Positions 7,245 to 13,894 of a stretch of 23,333 nucleotides of DNA are shown here, in pieces. How positions within the stretch are numbered: the stretch's first letter is position 1; every line of letters starts with the position of its first letter. The stretch covers positions 1 to 23,333 of IMG/VR virus record IMGVR_UViG_3300046516_001815. One strand, 5' to 3'. This stretch comes from a virus. The position numbers and the translations under genes were made by a program. The notes under the pieces are model-generated. The model worked only from the letters and a program-made list of their open reading frames with translations. It did no database searches and was not told the DNA's origin.

Positions 7245-7540
7245 CAGCGGAGCTGGCTTCCGTCCGTGCTCTGGAACCGGGGGCGCCACTCGTGGCAGGT
7301 CCAGTGGTTCGGCGCCGGCGGGTAGGTGGCGTTCTTGGTGATGCCCCCCTGGAACCCTTGGGGGTTCAGCTGGAAGGTGTAGATCGGCGTAGCCGTAGGA
7401 GGCTTGCGGAGACAGAGGAGCTGCCCCTGGAACTCGGGCTCGATCACCCCTTGAAACTTGCAGTTTCCGCAGCGTTTGCCCGCCAGATCGGGGGCGATGA
7501 TTGCGCCGGTATCCTTGATGTTCAGGTCCTGCTCAGCCAT
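7244..7540 (-). CDS. small four-Cys (zinc-ribbon-like) phage protein
   Basis: The 98-residue protein has the layout of a widespread small phage protein type with C-x2-C-(K/R)-F, then C-x-R-x-PP, then a W-x-C-x-E-W end. Here these are CGNCKF (about 24-29), CLRKPP (about 43-48) and HWTCHEW (about 79-85). Four cysteines at this spacing suggest a structural zinc site, but no function is known to me. A strong AGGAG Shine-Dalgarno lies about 8 bases before the ATG at 7540. It follows the Cro-like regulator after 3 bases and overlaps the next gene by one base, so it belongs to the first early transcript. Confidence 0.75.
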   Translation of the reverse strand: MAEQDLNIKDTGAIIAPDLAGKRCGNCKFQGVIEPEFQGQLLCLRKPPTATPIYTFQLNPQGFQGGITKNATYPPAPNHWTCHEWRPRFQSTDGSQLR

Positions 7541-7543
7541 GGT

Positions 7544-7774
7544 CTACTCCTCGTGTCGAAGGGGGTCGGGCCAGTCGTTCAGGGTCACATGACCGTTGGT
7601 GATCTTTCGTATCTTGAACTGATTGCGGCGGCTTGGCAAGCGATATCCTTTGTTGGGCTTGCCCCTCTTGAGCTGAAGCCAACAAGCGGCGTAGCTTCGC
7701 GTCCTAATGCCGACCAGGCGACCAAACTCCGTGATCGTCATTCCGTTGAGGGCGAGCCAGGTATCGAGGATCAT
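7544..7774 (-). CDS. Cro-like helix-turn-helix regulator
   Basis: This 76-residue protein looks like a short Cro/YdaS-type DNA-binding protein: MTITEFGRLVGIRTRSYAAC (about residues 12-31) forms the likely helix-turn-helix, followed by a basic stretch (KRGKPNKGYRLPSRR) and the family-typical end in which TNGHVTLNDW (59-68) resembles the TGGxVTxxDW close of such regulators. The start at 7774 has AAGGA about 7 bases upstream; an in-frame codon at 7843 would lie in the control region. It is the first gene of the leftward early operon and sits across a 207-base divergent region from the integrase, so it probably regulates early transcription, integrase transcription or both. Confidence 0.75.
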   Translation of the reverse strand: MILDTWLALNGMTITEFGRLVGIRTRSYAACWLQLKRGKPNKGYRLPSRRNQFKIRKITNGHVTLNDWPDPLRHEE

Positions 7775-7981
7775 CGGGTATCCTTGAATGGTACGGAGGC
7801 CGCCCTTTGCATCGTGCGGCGCCGACAGGGGGGCATGCTCCATCTCCCTAAGAGCCTGCCGATCTTACCTCTGATTGTGACCGCGGGCAGCCTCCGGACT
7901 TCTAAGGTAGCGATTGAAGTTCGCCTGGTCAAGCAAAATTTTCTGTTGACGCCTTGGGGGTCCTCGGGTATGAGAGAGGCC
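7775..7981. promoter_or_regulatory. divergent control region between the early operon and integrase
   Basis: This spacer separates the leftward Cro-like gene from the rightward integrase. On the plus strand TTGACG (7946-7951), 17 bases, then TATGAG (7969-7974) resembles a sigma70 promoter; it would start RNA close to the integrase ATG. On the minus strand TTGACC (about 7932-7927) with a 17-base spacer to TACCTT is a weaker candidate for the early operon. An imperfect palindrome, ACTTC (7898-7902) and GAAGT (7916-7920) with a 13-base centre, is a candidate operator. Confidence 0.45.
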
Positions 7982-8887
7982 ATGACCTATTTCGAACCTG
8001 CCACCACCCCGACCACCCTGCGCGAGCTGTTCCGTCGGTTCACCGCCTCCCCTGAGGGGAAGCGTGCGACGATGAAGACGGATCAAGCGCGCACCCGGAT
8101 GATGAAGCGCGCGCTCAAGCGGTGGCCGACCGTCACCCTCCAACAGATCGATACGCGAGGCTTTCGGGCGAACCTGTACGAATGGCGCGATACCTTCGTC
8201 GATCGGCCGGCCGAAGGGCAAAAGATGATCCGGACCCTTAGCGCCATCTTCAACTGGGCGGTCGACCGCGGCTGGCTCCGGGATAACCCGGCGGCCGCGA
8301 TGAAGACGCTCTACAAGCCCATGCGGCGCGCGAACGATATCTGGACAGCTCCGGAGCTGGAAGCCCTCCTGGCGGCCGCGGAGAAGCCGCTGCGCGAGGT
8401 AATCCTGATCGCGCTATGGACCGGGCTGCGCGAAGGCGACGTGCTGTCCTTGACCGCGGAGATGTTCGAAGAGGGATGGTTAATCGTGCGGCCGGCCAAG
8501 ACGAGGCACTCGTCTAACGTAACGCTCCATATGCCATACCACCTCCTGCCTCCTCTGCTCGACGTGGTGTGGCCGGTTCTGACGGTTCGGTGGAAGAAAG
8601 GCGAGCCCATCCTGCGGCGCGCCGACGGCAGCAGGTGGCATGAGCGCGACCTGCGCCGGCAGTTCGACCGCGCAAAAGAGGCAGCTGGCTTGGTAGACAG
8701 CCCCCTGCGCTTCCACGACCTGCGCGGGACGCTGATCACTCGGCTCTACGAGGCCGGCTGCACCGATGCGGAGGTGGGGGCCATATCCGGGCACGCCCTT
8801 GCGAAGGGCAATGCCAAGTCGTATGTGGCGCGAACTAGGCAGCTCGCGGAGAATGCCTTCACTAAGTTGGCCGCAATTCCGGCTTAG
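7982..8887 (+). CDS. int: tyrosine-type site-specific integrase
   Basis: This 301-residue protein has all catalytic positions of a tyrosine recombinase: R150 in GLREGDVLSL, K173 in the beta-hairpin (PAKTRHSS), H245 and R248 in RFHDLRGT, H271 in ISGHA and the nucleophile Y281 in KSYVART. Residues 10-110 form a core-binding domain with a phage-type SAM-like pattern (FNWAVDRGWLRDNPA near 90-104). I chose the ATG at 7982 with GAGAGG just upstream. The reading frame stays open leftward to 7292, but that part is antisense to the regulator and Cys-motif genes. It is the only rightward gene and is followed by a bidirectional terminator and a tRNA-like site. It should insert and excise the phage genome. 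Confidence 0.95.
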   Translation: MTYFEPATTPTTLRELFRRFTASPEGKRATMKTDQARTRMMKRALKRWPTVTLQQIDTRGFRANLYEWRDTFVDRPAEGQKMIRTLSAIFNWAVDRGWLRDNPAAAMKTLYKPMRRANDIWTAPELEALLAAAEKPLREVILIALWTGLREGDVLSLTAEMFEEGWLIVRPAKTRHSSNVTLHMPYHLLPPLLDVVWPVLTVRWKKGEPILRRADGSRWHERDLRRQFDRAKEAAGLVDSPLRFHDLRGTLITRLYEAGCTDAEVGAISGHALAKGNAKSYVARTRQLAENAFTKLAAIPA

Positions 8888-8933
8888 CGGGGAGGAGGGC
8901 CCGACCCCCTCCTAGGTCCAAGGCCGGATAAGG

Positions 8934-8968
8934 AAAAGGCCCGGAGGGGAGAACCCTTCGGGCCTTTT
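8934..8968. terminator. bidirectional intrinsic terminator after the integrase
   Basis: A 15-base-pair stem with one G-U pair can form: AAAAGGCCCGGAGGG (8934-8948) with CCCTTCGGGCCTTTT (8954-8968), loop of five bases. The A4/T4 ends make it work in both directions. It can stop rightward integrase transcripts and leftward late/lysis transcripts that pass the attachment site. Confidence 0.85.
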
Positions 8969-9021
8969 CTGACGGGCGGAGGTGGCTTACCTATTCGCCT
9001 ACGAGATTGCCGGCTTTTGAG

Positions 9022-9062
9022 GCCTTATGTCTCGGCTGGGCTCGAACCAGCATCTCCTCCTA
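9022..9062 (-). other. putative attP core carrying a tRNA T-arm
   Basis: Read on the minus strand, GCTGG (9051-9047), TTCGAGC (9046-9040), CCAGC (9039-9035) forms a perfect tRNA T-arm with every conserved T-loop base (G53, T54, T55, C56, R57, A58, C61). The next seven bases, CGAGACA, occupy the place of the acceptor 3' strand. No D-arm, anticodon arm or 5' acceptor strand is present, so it is not a tRNA gene. A tRNA 3' portion right beside an integrase is typical of phages that integrate into a tRNA gene. The host tRNA cannot be named. Confidence 0.5.
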
Positions 9063-9066
9063 TTGA

Positions 9067-9426
9067 TTAGGCCGCCGGCGGCCCCGGCGACACGACGGCG
9101 CTGAGGCTGTCGTTGCTGGCCTTGAGGTCGACCAGCGCCTGGGACGCGGTGGCGGTGTCGACGCCCGCGGCGTCCACCTCGGCCTGCAGGGTGCTGACCT
9201 GGCTCTGGAGGGTCCTGACCTGGTCACCCAGCTTGGCGATCTCGGCGATGGCGGCCTGTCCGAGGTCGCGGGATCGGCCGACTTCGGCGGCGATATCGGT
9301 TGCGATGCTCATGATCTTCTGCAGCTCCTGGAGAATGAGTTCTTGTGTCCCCCTCATATCGGGAGCGGGGGCGAGCCGTTCAAGCCGCTCAATGAGGTGC
9401 CGCTCGATCTCCTCCATCTGGCTCAT
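9067..9426 (-). CDS. small coiled-coil phage protein
   Basis: This 119-residue protein is almost entirely helical in appearance. Heptad-like spacing of hydrophobic residues runs from about residue 29 to 90 (LQELQKIMSIATDIAAEVG, then LGDQVRTLQSQVSTLQAEVD). The tail DLKASNDSLSAVVSPGPPAA resembles the end of many small phage coiled-coil proteins of unknown role. Its ATG overlaps the spanin stop (ATGA, 9423-9426), and it is the last gene of the leftward late block before the attachment site and terminator. It could be a lysis accessory or a virion-associated oligomerising protein. Confidence 0.75.
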   Translation of the reverse strand: MSQMEEIERHLIERLERLAPAPDMRGTQELILQELQKIMSIATDIAAEVGRSRDLGQAAIAEIAKLGDQVRTLQSQVSTLQAEVDAAGVDTATASQALVDLKASNDSLSAVVSPGPPAA

Positions 9427-9953
9427 TTGGGCCTCGCTTTTTGGAAATCGCGCAGGACGCCGATCAGGGCGTCGAGCTGGCCGCCGTTGGCGCGGGCTGC
9501 GGCGTAATCGGTGACGATGGCTCGGGCCACGGTAGGCCAGTCATAGGCCGAGCAGGTGTCATCAGATTTTCCGGCGGGGAGGGGTAAGGTATCAGCTGTG
9601 ACACCGCGCGCTCCGCTGACGAGCACCCGCACAAAACCATAAGGCACGCAGCCGCGATCGCCTGAGGCAGCTTTGACATGGTTCCGGACCTCCACTAACT
9701 GCCGCTGCGCAAGCGCTGCTCGGGCGGCCTGGGTTGCGCCTTCTCGCTGCGCAGCGGATAACGCGGCCTGGTCGTACATCTGCTGGACGGCGATGGCCTT
9801 CTGCGTCTCTTCGATGATGGCGTTCGCATGCGCGAGTTTCTCTCGGGCGAGGACGCCGCTATCGATGCCGTGCGTCACGAAGACGCCGCCCATGAAGGCC
9901 GTAAAGGCCACCAGGGCAAAGGCGATCAGCCGCGCCTCGCTGAGGCCGAACAT
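9423..9953 (-). CDS. Rz: Rz-like inner-membrane spanin (i-spanin)
   Basis: The 176-residue protein has a single N-terminal transmembrane segment (about residues 8-28, LIAFALVAFTAFMGGVFV) and then an Ala/Gln-rich helical coiled-coil region (about 33-95) that would lie in the periplasm, as in i-spanins that fuse the two membranes in the last step of lysis. Two Cys (in GDRGCVPYGF and DDTCSAYDW) in the C-terminal part may form a disulfide. The real start is the ATG at 9953, which overlaps the holin stop (TGATG); the codon at 9956 is TTG. An out-of-frame lipoprotein gene is nested within it, which strongly supports the spanin call. It follows the endolysin and holin genes, the standard lysis order. 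Confidence 0.8.
   Translation of the reverse strand: MFGLSEARLIAFALVAFTAFMGGVFVTHGIDSGVLAREKLAHANAIIEETQKAIAVQQMYDQAALSAAQREGATQAARAALAQRQLVEVRNHVKAASGDRGCVPYGFVRVLVSGARGVTADTLPLPAGKSDDTCSAYDWPTVARAIVTDYAAARANGGQLDALIGVLRDFQKARPK
9464..9679 (-). CDS. Rz1: Rz1-like outer-membrane spanin lipoprotein nested in Rz
   Basis: In a different frame inside the i-spanin gene, this 71-residue ORF encodes a lipoprotein. MSKLPQAIAAACLMVLCGC has a basic start, a hydrophobic core and a lipobox-like LCGC with C19 as the lipidated residue. The mature part is short and proline-rich (PYPSPPENLMTPARP, PEPSSPITPQPAP), the hallmark of Rz1-type o-spanins. Complete nesting in an alternative frame is the arrangement of lambda Rz/Rz1. 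The lipobox has Cys at -2 where Ala/Ser/Thr is more usual. A clear Shine-Dalgarno was not found. Confidence 0.78.
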   Translation of the reverse strand: MSKLPQAIAAACLMVLCGCSSAERAVSQLIPYPSPPENLMTPARPMTGLPWPEPSSPITPQPAPTAASSTP

Positions 9954-10264
9954 CAACGCACCGTCGGAACAGGACCATGCGTGATTAGGCGCATGAAAAC
10001 CATGACGATACCGACGAGAACGCCCGCCTTCGGCGAGAGGCCGAAAACGGAACCGACGTCGATCTGGCCGAGATAGTCGACGAGTGCTGGGACGGCGGCG
10101 AACAAGGTTCCGACGATGATCGTCCGGAACCCTTTGACCTTGTCGTGCAGGCGGCCAATAAGGCCGCGCGCGACCGGCTTGGCTTCGATCGCCTCAATGC
10201 GCAGTTCCAGGGGCTTCACAGCTTCCCTGATGGCGGCGATCAGAGCTTCGGGGGTTGTCTCCAT
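9953..10264 (-). CDS. holin
   Basis: The 103-residue protein has a charged N-terminal helix (residues 1-45), then two transmembrane segments, about 46-66 (FRTIIVGTLFAAVPALVDYLG) and 78-95 (GVLVGIVMVFMRL), with the short link QIDVGSVFGLSP. The GFRTIIVG...YLG.ID...GLSP pattern is one I recall from alphaproteobacterial phage and prophage holins. It would make inner-membrane holes that release the endolysin. The start at 10264 has GGGAG about 11 bases upstream; the in-frame codon at 10291 overlaps the preceding gene. It is followed by the overlapping spanin gene. Confidence 0.8.
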   Translation of the reverse strand: METTPEALIAAIREAVKPLELRIEAIEAKPVARGLIGRLHDKVKGFRTIIVGTLFAAVPALVDYLGQIDVGSVFGLSPKAGVLVGIVMVFMRLITHGPVPTVR

Positions 10265-10266
10265 GA

Positions 10267-10512
10267 TCAGGTCTCCCTCGGCCAGTGCCACGTATTTCGG
10301 GGGCCGGCCGGGTCAAAGGCGACGGGCCCCTTTACGGGATAGGGGCTGGCGCCGCGGGGAAAAGAAGTGAGGAGCACCGACATGGGGACAACCGATGCCG
10401 GGATCACATGAGTGACTACGGCAGGGTAGGTGTCTCCCATGTGGGGGTCGACGTAGATGACCATGGCCCCCTCGAAGGGGAGCCGTCGAGCAGCGGTCGG
10501 GGGTTTAGCCAT
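10267..10512 (-). CDS. small conserved phage protein ending TWHWP
   Basis: The 81-residue protein is beta-rich in appearance and ends in NTWHWPRET. Small proteins closing with (G/N)TWHWPE and containing an internal AVVT(E/H)V strand are common across many phage genomes, often near lysis or tail genes, with no known function. Here the strand PAVVTHVIPASVVPMSVLL occupies about residues 30-48 and a second, FPRGASPYPVKGPVAFD, about 51-67. It starts one base after the endolysin stop and ends two bases before the holin start. It is probably co-translated with the lysis genes. Confidence 0.75.
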   Translation of the reverse strand: MAKPPTAARRLPFEGAMVIYVDPHMGDTYPAVVTHVIPASVVPMSVLLTSFPRGASPYPVKGPVAFDPAGPRNTWHWPRET

Positions 10513-10513
10513 A

Positions 10514-11383
10514 TCACTTCCCTTGAGATTTGCGGGTGGCCTTTACGGCGGCCTGCGCCGCAGCGACGACGGGGTCGACGCCAGGCTGATCGGCTTCGGC
10601 GGCGTTGAGGGCATCGGCGGAAGCGTCGCTATTCGGATCGGCCGCCGGCGGGGCCGGCTCACTCTCGGCCGTAGGGGCGGTGGGGGCGGTGGGCGCCGCC
10701 GGCGAGGCCTTCAGCGCATCGATATCCTTCGAGAGCACCGACCAGTCGATATGGGGCCACCAGGATGCAGCCTCGGCCGCATCCTTCGGCGCCTCGCGCA
10801 CGACGACCGGCTCAGGGGCAGGGGCGGGCTCGGGCTCCACAGCCTCGGGGGCCGCAGCGACGTCGCCCGCGAGAGGCACGGCGCTCACCGGATGCCCGTC
10901 CATGACCTGGTCAACGAAGGCATACATCGACTGGTATCGGTGGAACCGGTCGACGTAGGGCTGATCGGGCCGCCCCTTGAGGACGTTCCCTTCGCCTTCG
11001 TTGTAGGCGGCGACGACGTCTTCGAGCTTCACCGCGCGGCCGAGCATCAGCCCCCGGGAATTCGGGGTGAACTCGTGAGCATGCAGGTACTTCCGCTTGC
11101 TCTCGAAGCACCAGAGCCCGACCCGGATATTGGACTGCGGGTCGTGCATCGATCCGGCCTGGACGCCGGCCGCCTTCGCCTCGGCGACGGTTGCCGGCAG
11201 CGGCTGCATGAGGCCGATCGATCCGAGCCCATCGGACGACGGGACGTCCTTGTTCCAGTTGCTCTCCTCCTGGATCAGGGCCATGACGTAGGAGGGCTTC
11301 ATCCAGGCGGCGTAGGCCGGGTTGGCCTTCAGCTCGTTCTCGATGATGGTGAGGCACTGTTCCTGGAAGGCGGTGAGGGTCAT
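10514..11383 (-). CDS. lytic transglycosylase (SLT-type) endolysin
   Basis: The first 160 or so residues form an SLT lysozyme-like domain: IQEESNWN (37-44, catalytic Glu at 39 or 40), GSIGLMQ (54-60), DPQSNIRVG (81-89) and AYNEGEGNV (126-134), the usual order of this fold. It cleaves the glycan strands of peptidoglycan without water, making anhydro ends. There is no signal peptide, so it would need the holin for release. The last 110 or so residues are rich in Ala/Pro/Glu (repeated APTAPTAPTA near 232-241), with a short WWPHIDW segment near 208-214, and may be a flexible tether. It is followed by the holin and spanins, supporting an endolysin role, though a virion-associated role is possible. 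Its ATG overlaps the DUF1937 stop (ATGA). Confidence 0.88.
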   Translation of the reverse strand: MTLTAFQEQCLTIIENELKANPAYAAWMKPSYVMALIQEESNWNKDVPSSDGLGSIGLMQPLPATVAEAKAAGVQAGSMHDPQSNIRVGLWCFESKRKYLHAHEFTPNSRGLMLGRAVKLEDVVAAYNEGEGNVLKGRPDQPYVDRFHRYQSMYAFVDQVMDGHPVSAVPLAGDVAAAPEAVEPEPAPAPEPVVVREAPKDAAEAASWWPHIDWSVLSKDIDALKASPAAPTAPTAPTAESEPAPPAADPNSDASADALNAAEADQPGVDPVVAAAQAAVKATRKSQGK

Positions 11384-11772
11384 CGTCTGATTTCTCCTGG
11401 GATTATCGAGAAGTCGGGTTCGAGAAGGAACTCCGGCTTCTCGTGAAAGGCGAAGTGTCGGCGCTCATAGGCGATGCCCGAACTGGTATCCCAGCCGGGT
11501 AGCTTCCCTATAAGTAAGCCTTTGGCGGCCTCCATAAAAGGCCCCTGGATGCGAAGCCACGCATCGTCGCTCGCGCCGAAGGTCTTGACGTACGGGGCGA
11601 TCGGGTGGGAGTGGGCGATCGGGCAGTAGACGTCGACCTGAAAGTCGAGTAGCCGCGCCGCCAATTTGGACCCCGCAAGAAAGGCATACGACAGCCTGAC
11701 AACCTCGCTGGGGTAATACCCTTCCGGGTCGAAGCCGCGATACGGGGTGGCTAGATAAAAGAAACCAGTCAC
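11380..11772 (-). CDS. DUF1937 family protein (nucleoside deoxyribosyltransferase-like)
   Basis: This 130-residue protein begins with FFYLATPY (residues 4-11), and later has LLIGKLPGWDTSSGIAYE (86-103), the two hallmark segments of DUF1937, a family related in fold to nucleoside 2-deoxyribosyltransferases and often carried by phages. That fold binds a deoxyribose or nucleotide, so a role in nucleotide salvage or modified nucleotides is plausible but not shown. It begins with GTG at 11772, sharing that base with the stop of the preceding gene (TAGTG). It overlaps the endolysin start by four bases. Confidence 0.75.
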   Translation of the reverse strand: MTGFFYLATPYRGFDPEGYYPSEVVRLSYAFLAGSKLAARLLDFQVDVYCPIAHSHPIAPYVKTFGASDDAWLRIQGPFMEAAKGLLIGKLPGWDTSSGIAYERRHFAFHEKPEFLLEPDFSIIPGEIRR

Positions 11773-12194
11773 TATCCGATCCCTTCTAAGGCGGCTTCGA
11801 GAGTAAAATCGGAGAAAGTACGATGGCCGGTCTTGGGGCCTTTATCGTGGGGGTATGGCTCCGCGTCGGGGCCATCGAGATGCAGGATGCTCGGGCAGGT
11901 TTTCGCCGCCAGGTAGCCTATGGCCCTAATATCCAAAGCTACCACGGCCACTATGTCTGAGTGTGATACCCCTATGAGCCCAAATTGATAGCACTTGCGG
12001 CTATCGGGCCGACCGGGACGGGGGAGAACTGTCTGCGTAGCCCTTACCTGGACCCGAAAGAGCCTTCCATCCATGTCGGCGATGACATCGTAAGGAAGGC
12101 CGGCCGAAGATAGACCGGCCCACAGGCCCCGCATAATCAGGTCGGCGCAGACCAGATGCTCGCCTGCCGTTCCCAGAGGGAGAAAGAAGGTCAC
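11772..12194 (-). CDS. PD-(D/E)XK endonuclease-like protein
   Basis: The 140-residue product fits the small PD-(D/E)XK endonuclease-like group in which G-x2-GE-x2-V starts the fold (GTAGEHLVCADL, E12), then YDVIADMDGRLFRVQVRAT carries the acidic residue (D36) and the Q-x-K position (Q49, R51). SDIVAVVALD (79-88) matches the strand that follows in this family. Lys is replaced by Arg at position 51, so activity is uncertain. I place the start at GTG 12194, where GTGA overlaps the stop of the phosphoesterase. The ORF could extend to 12302, but that part lies over the upstream gene. DNA processing, defence against host DNA, or a degenerate binding domain are all possible. Confidence 0.7.
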   Translation of the reverse strand: MTFFLPLGTAGEHLVCADLIMRGLWAGLSSAGLPYDVIADMDGRLFRVQVRATQTVLPRPGRPDSRKCYQFGLIGVSHSDIVAVVALDIRAIGYLAAKTCPSILHLDGPDAEPYPHDKGPKTGHRTFSDFTLEAALEGIG

Positions 12195-13585
12195 CGAAAC
12201 AGCTCCGGGTTCGGCGGCGTCGCCATGCGGATTGGGTGCTTGCTGAGCTGCACCTCGTACATGGCCGTGACGCCGCGCTTGGCGTGGATGAACAGTTCCC
12301 ATTGCTTCGCCGCGTCGGGGGTCATCTGGTGGTCGCGCGCGAAGGCGTTGTAGCCGACCAGGCTTCCGTTCCCGAAACTACCGTAGCCGAAGGGCAGCTT
12401 GACGCTGGTATGCAGGTGGCCGGTCATGATGTAGTCGACGGGCCGGCCGGTCGCCGCCCAGTTCTGGAACAGCTTTTGGTGCCCGCGTGCGATCGTCGCC
12501 GACGCGCCGATGAAACCCGCGCCACCACGTGACCCCATCCGATCGCCATGGGCAAGAAGAAACTTCCAACCCTGGACTTCGAAGTAGGCGTCGCCGGAGT
12601 GTGGGGTTTGCCAAGTGATGCGTGGGTCGTCTCGGAACTCGCCTTGGAGCCAAAGGGTAAGCAGAGTTTCGAAGTTTGTGCCCACGTAGCTGTTGGAGCG
12701 AGGCTTGATCGTGGTTCGACCGTGGTTACCCGGAATTGAAACGACGTGGAGCCGGCCGAAGTAGTCCGCCCACCGCTTGATCCCTTCGCGCTCATGACGG
12801 CAGAGCCATTGTATAGCGGGGACAGCGGAAAGGTCGTTTGTTTCTGCCAGCTCTTCATGAATGCGGTTATTGATCGCGTCACCGCCTCGTGCATAGATGG
12901 CTCGGTCAAAATCGGCATCGCCCACGTGGTCCTTCGCCAGGTCAATGGTCCGATCGACGAGCAGTTGGTATCGCTCGGCGAAAATGTCCATGTTGTACTC
13001 GTTCATGCCGTCCATCTGTTCGAGACGGACGACTTCGCCGACTTGGAAATCGGAGCCGAAGATGATGGGCGTGAGGACCGTTTTGTGACCCCCGGTGAAC
13101 ACCTGCGGCGGCCAATGAACGGGCTCGTCAGAGATGCTTCGCAGGCGGAAGATGCTCTCCCGAACCTCCTCCGCGGCGTCCGCGCGCGCCAGTGCGGTCT
13201 TGAGGTGGCTCTTCGTGCGGGCCAGTTCGGCCTCGGCCAGGCGCAACTGCTTCATCACCTCGGCATTAGGGTCGACTGTCGGCTTTGGCGCTGTCGGCTC
13301 CGGCGGAGCCATTACCTCCGCCTCGGTCAGCTGGGTAGCTGTTCCGGCCCGGGTCTCGTCGATCTCAGAGAAGACGACCCTCGGCGTATGAGGAGGTAAG
13401 GCCGGGAGCACTCGGCGCTCCTCAACAAACTGCCGGCGAAGCGCGCCGGGGGAGGTGTTGAAATGAAAGGCCGCCGCTTTGAGAGCTGCCGTTACGCTCT
13501 TGTGTCTGCCGCTTATGACTTCGCCCCAGGCGACATGAAAACGGTTTTCGGCTTCGAGCGGGGTAAGTCGGTTTCCTTTTGGCAT
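12191..13585 (-). CDS. metallophosphoesterase with N-terminal helix-turn-helix region
   Basis: The 464-residue protein has three parts. Residues 10-57 look like a small HTH (SVTAALKAAAFHFNTSPGAL). A charged helical linker (108-150) follows. From about 170 is a calcineurin-like metallophosphoesterase domain with GSDFQ (177-181), GGDAINN (234-240), PGNH (285-288), LLAHGD (343-348) and TGHLH (388-392). Two expected metal ligands differ: the first motif has Gln181 where D-x-H has His, and motif II has GGDAINN in place of GD-x2-D. Phage proteins with this overall layout exist, but the substrate is unknown; a nuclease-like or nucleotide phosphatase role is possible. AAGGA lies about 7 bases before the ATG. 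Its stop overlaps the next gene (GTGA). Confidence 0.8.
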   Translation of the reverse strand: MPKGNRLTPLEAENRFHVAWGEVISGRHKSVTAALKAAAFHFNTSPGALRRQFVEERRVLPALPPHTPRVVFSEIDETRAGTATQLTEAEVMAPPEPTAPKPTVDPNAEVMKQLRLAEAELARTKSHLKTALARADAAEEVRESIFRLRSISDEPVHWPPQVFTGGHKTVLTPIIFGSDFQVGEVVRLEQMDGMNEYNMDIFAERYQLLVDRTIDLAKDHVGDADFDRAIYARGGDAINNRIHEELAETNDLSAVPAIQWLCRHEREGIKRWADYFGRLHVVSIPGNHGRTTIKPRSNSYVGTNFETLLTLWLQGEFRDDPRITWQTPHSGDAYFEVQGWKFLLAHGDRMGSRGGAGFIGASATIARGHQKLFQNWAATGRPVDYIMTGHLHTSVKLPFGYGSFGNGSLVGYNAFARDHQMTPDAAKQWELFIHAKRGVTAMYEVQLSKHPIRMATPPNPELFR

Positions 13586-13606
13586 GTGCTGTCCTTCTAG
13601 TCGGGG

Positions 13607-13894
13607 TTAAGGGGCTCGTCGGTCGTATTTGTCGCGCAGGCGACGAACGTGCCCCCTGATTTCCTCTATTTGAGGAACGGCGCTTGTCATATCTTCCGCG
13701 GTTGGGCCAGGATCGGGAAGGGCCTCGCCGGCGGAGGGGGCCCCTTGGATAGGCCTAGGTGTCGTTCTCGCTGGATGCTGATAGCTCGGGTGATAGGGGG
13801 AGTAGAGGACAGAAGGTGACCCCTCTCCGAGGGTTGAGGGGCTACAACTGGCCAAGAAGGCCGCGAGGGCCAAGGCCTTACCTGCCTTTTGCAT
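13607..13894 (-). CDS. small proline-rich lipoprotein, possibly a second o-spanin
   Basis: The 95-residue protein starts MQKAGKALALAAFLASC, a lipoprotein signal with lipobox LASC and Cys17 as the lipidated residue. The mature chain is rich in Pro/Ser/Tyr at first (PSVLYSPYHPSYQHPARTTP), then ends in a charged helix (IEEIRGHVRRLRDKYDRR). It overlaps the membrane/coiled-coil gene before it by 17 bases. A TM-coiled-coil protein followed by an overlapping lipoprotein is also the pattern of spanin pairs, but a better pair exists at 9423-9953. The Shine-Dalgarno before 13894 is weak, which fits translational coupling. Confidence 0.7.
   Translation of the reverse strand: MQKAGKALALAAFLASCSPSTLGEGSPSVLYSPYHPSYQHPARTTPRPIQGAPSAGEALPDPGPTAEDMTSAVPQIEEIRGHVRRLRDKYDRRAP

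Noticed and set aside
7292-7981. 230-codon N-terminal extension of the integrase
   Set aside because: It lies antisense to two minus-strand genes and adds nothing seen in tyrosine integrases; the ATG at 7982 gives a normal length.
9020-9100. Complete tRNA gene
   Set aside because: Only the T-arm is convincing. No matching 5' acceptor strand, D-arm or U33-containing anticodon loop is present, and the upstream part lies in a coding region.
10457-11446. Long plus-strand open frame (329 codons) over the endolysin
   Set aside because: It is antisense to a clear lytic transglycosylase gene; its product is Arg/Gly-rich with no motif, as expected from the complement of GC-rich codons.
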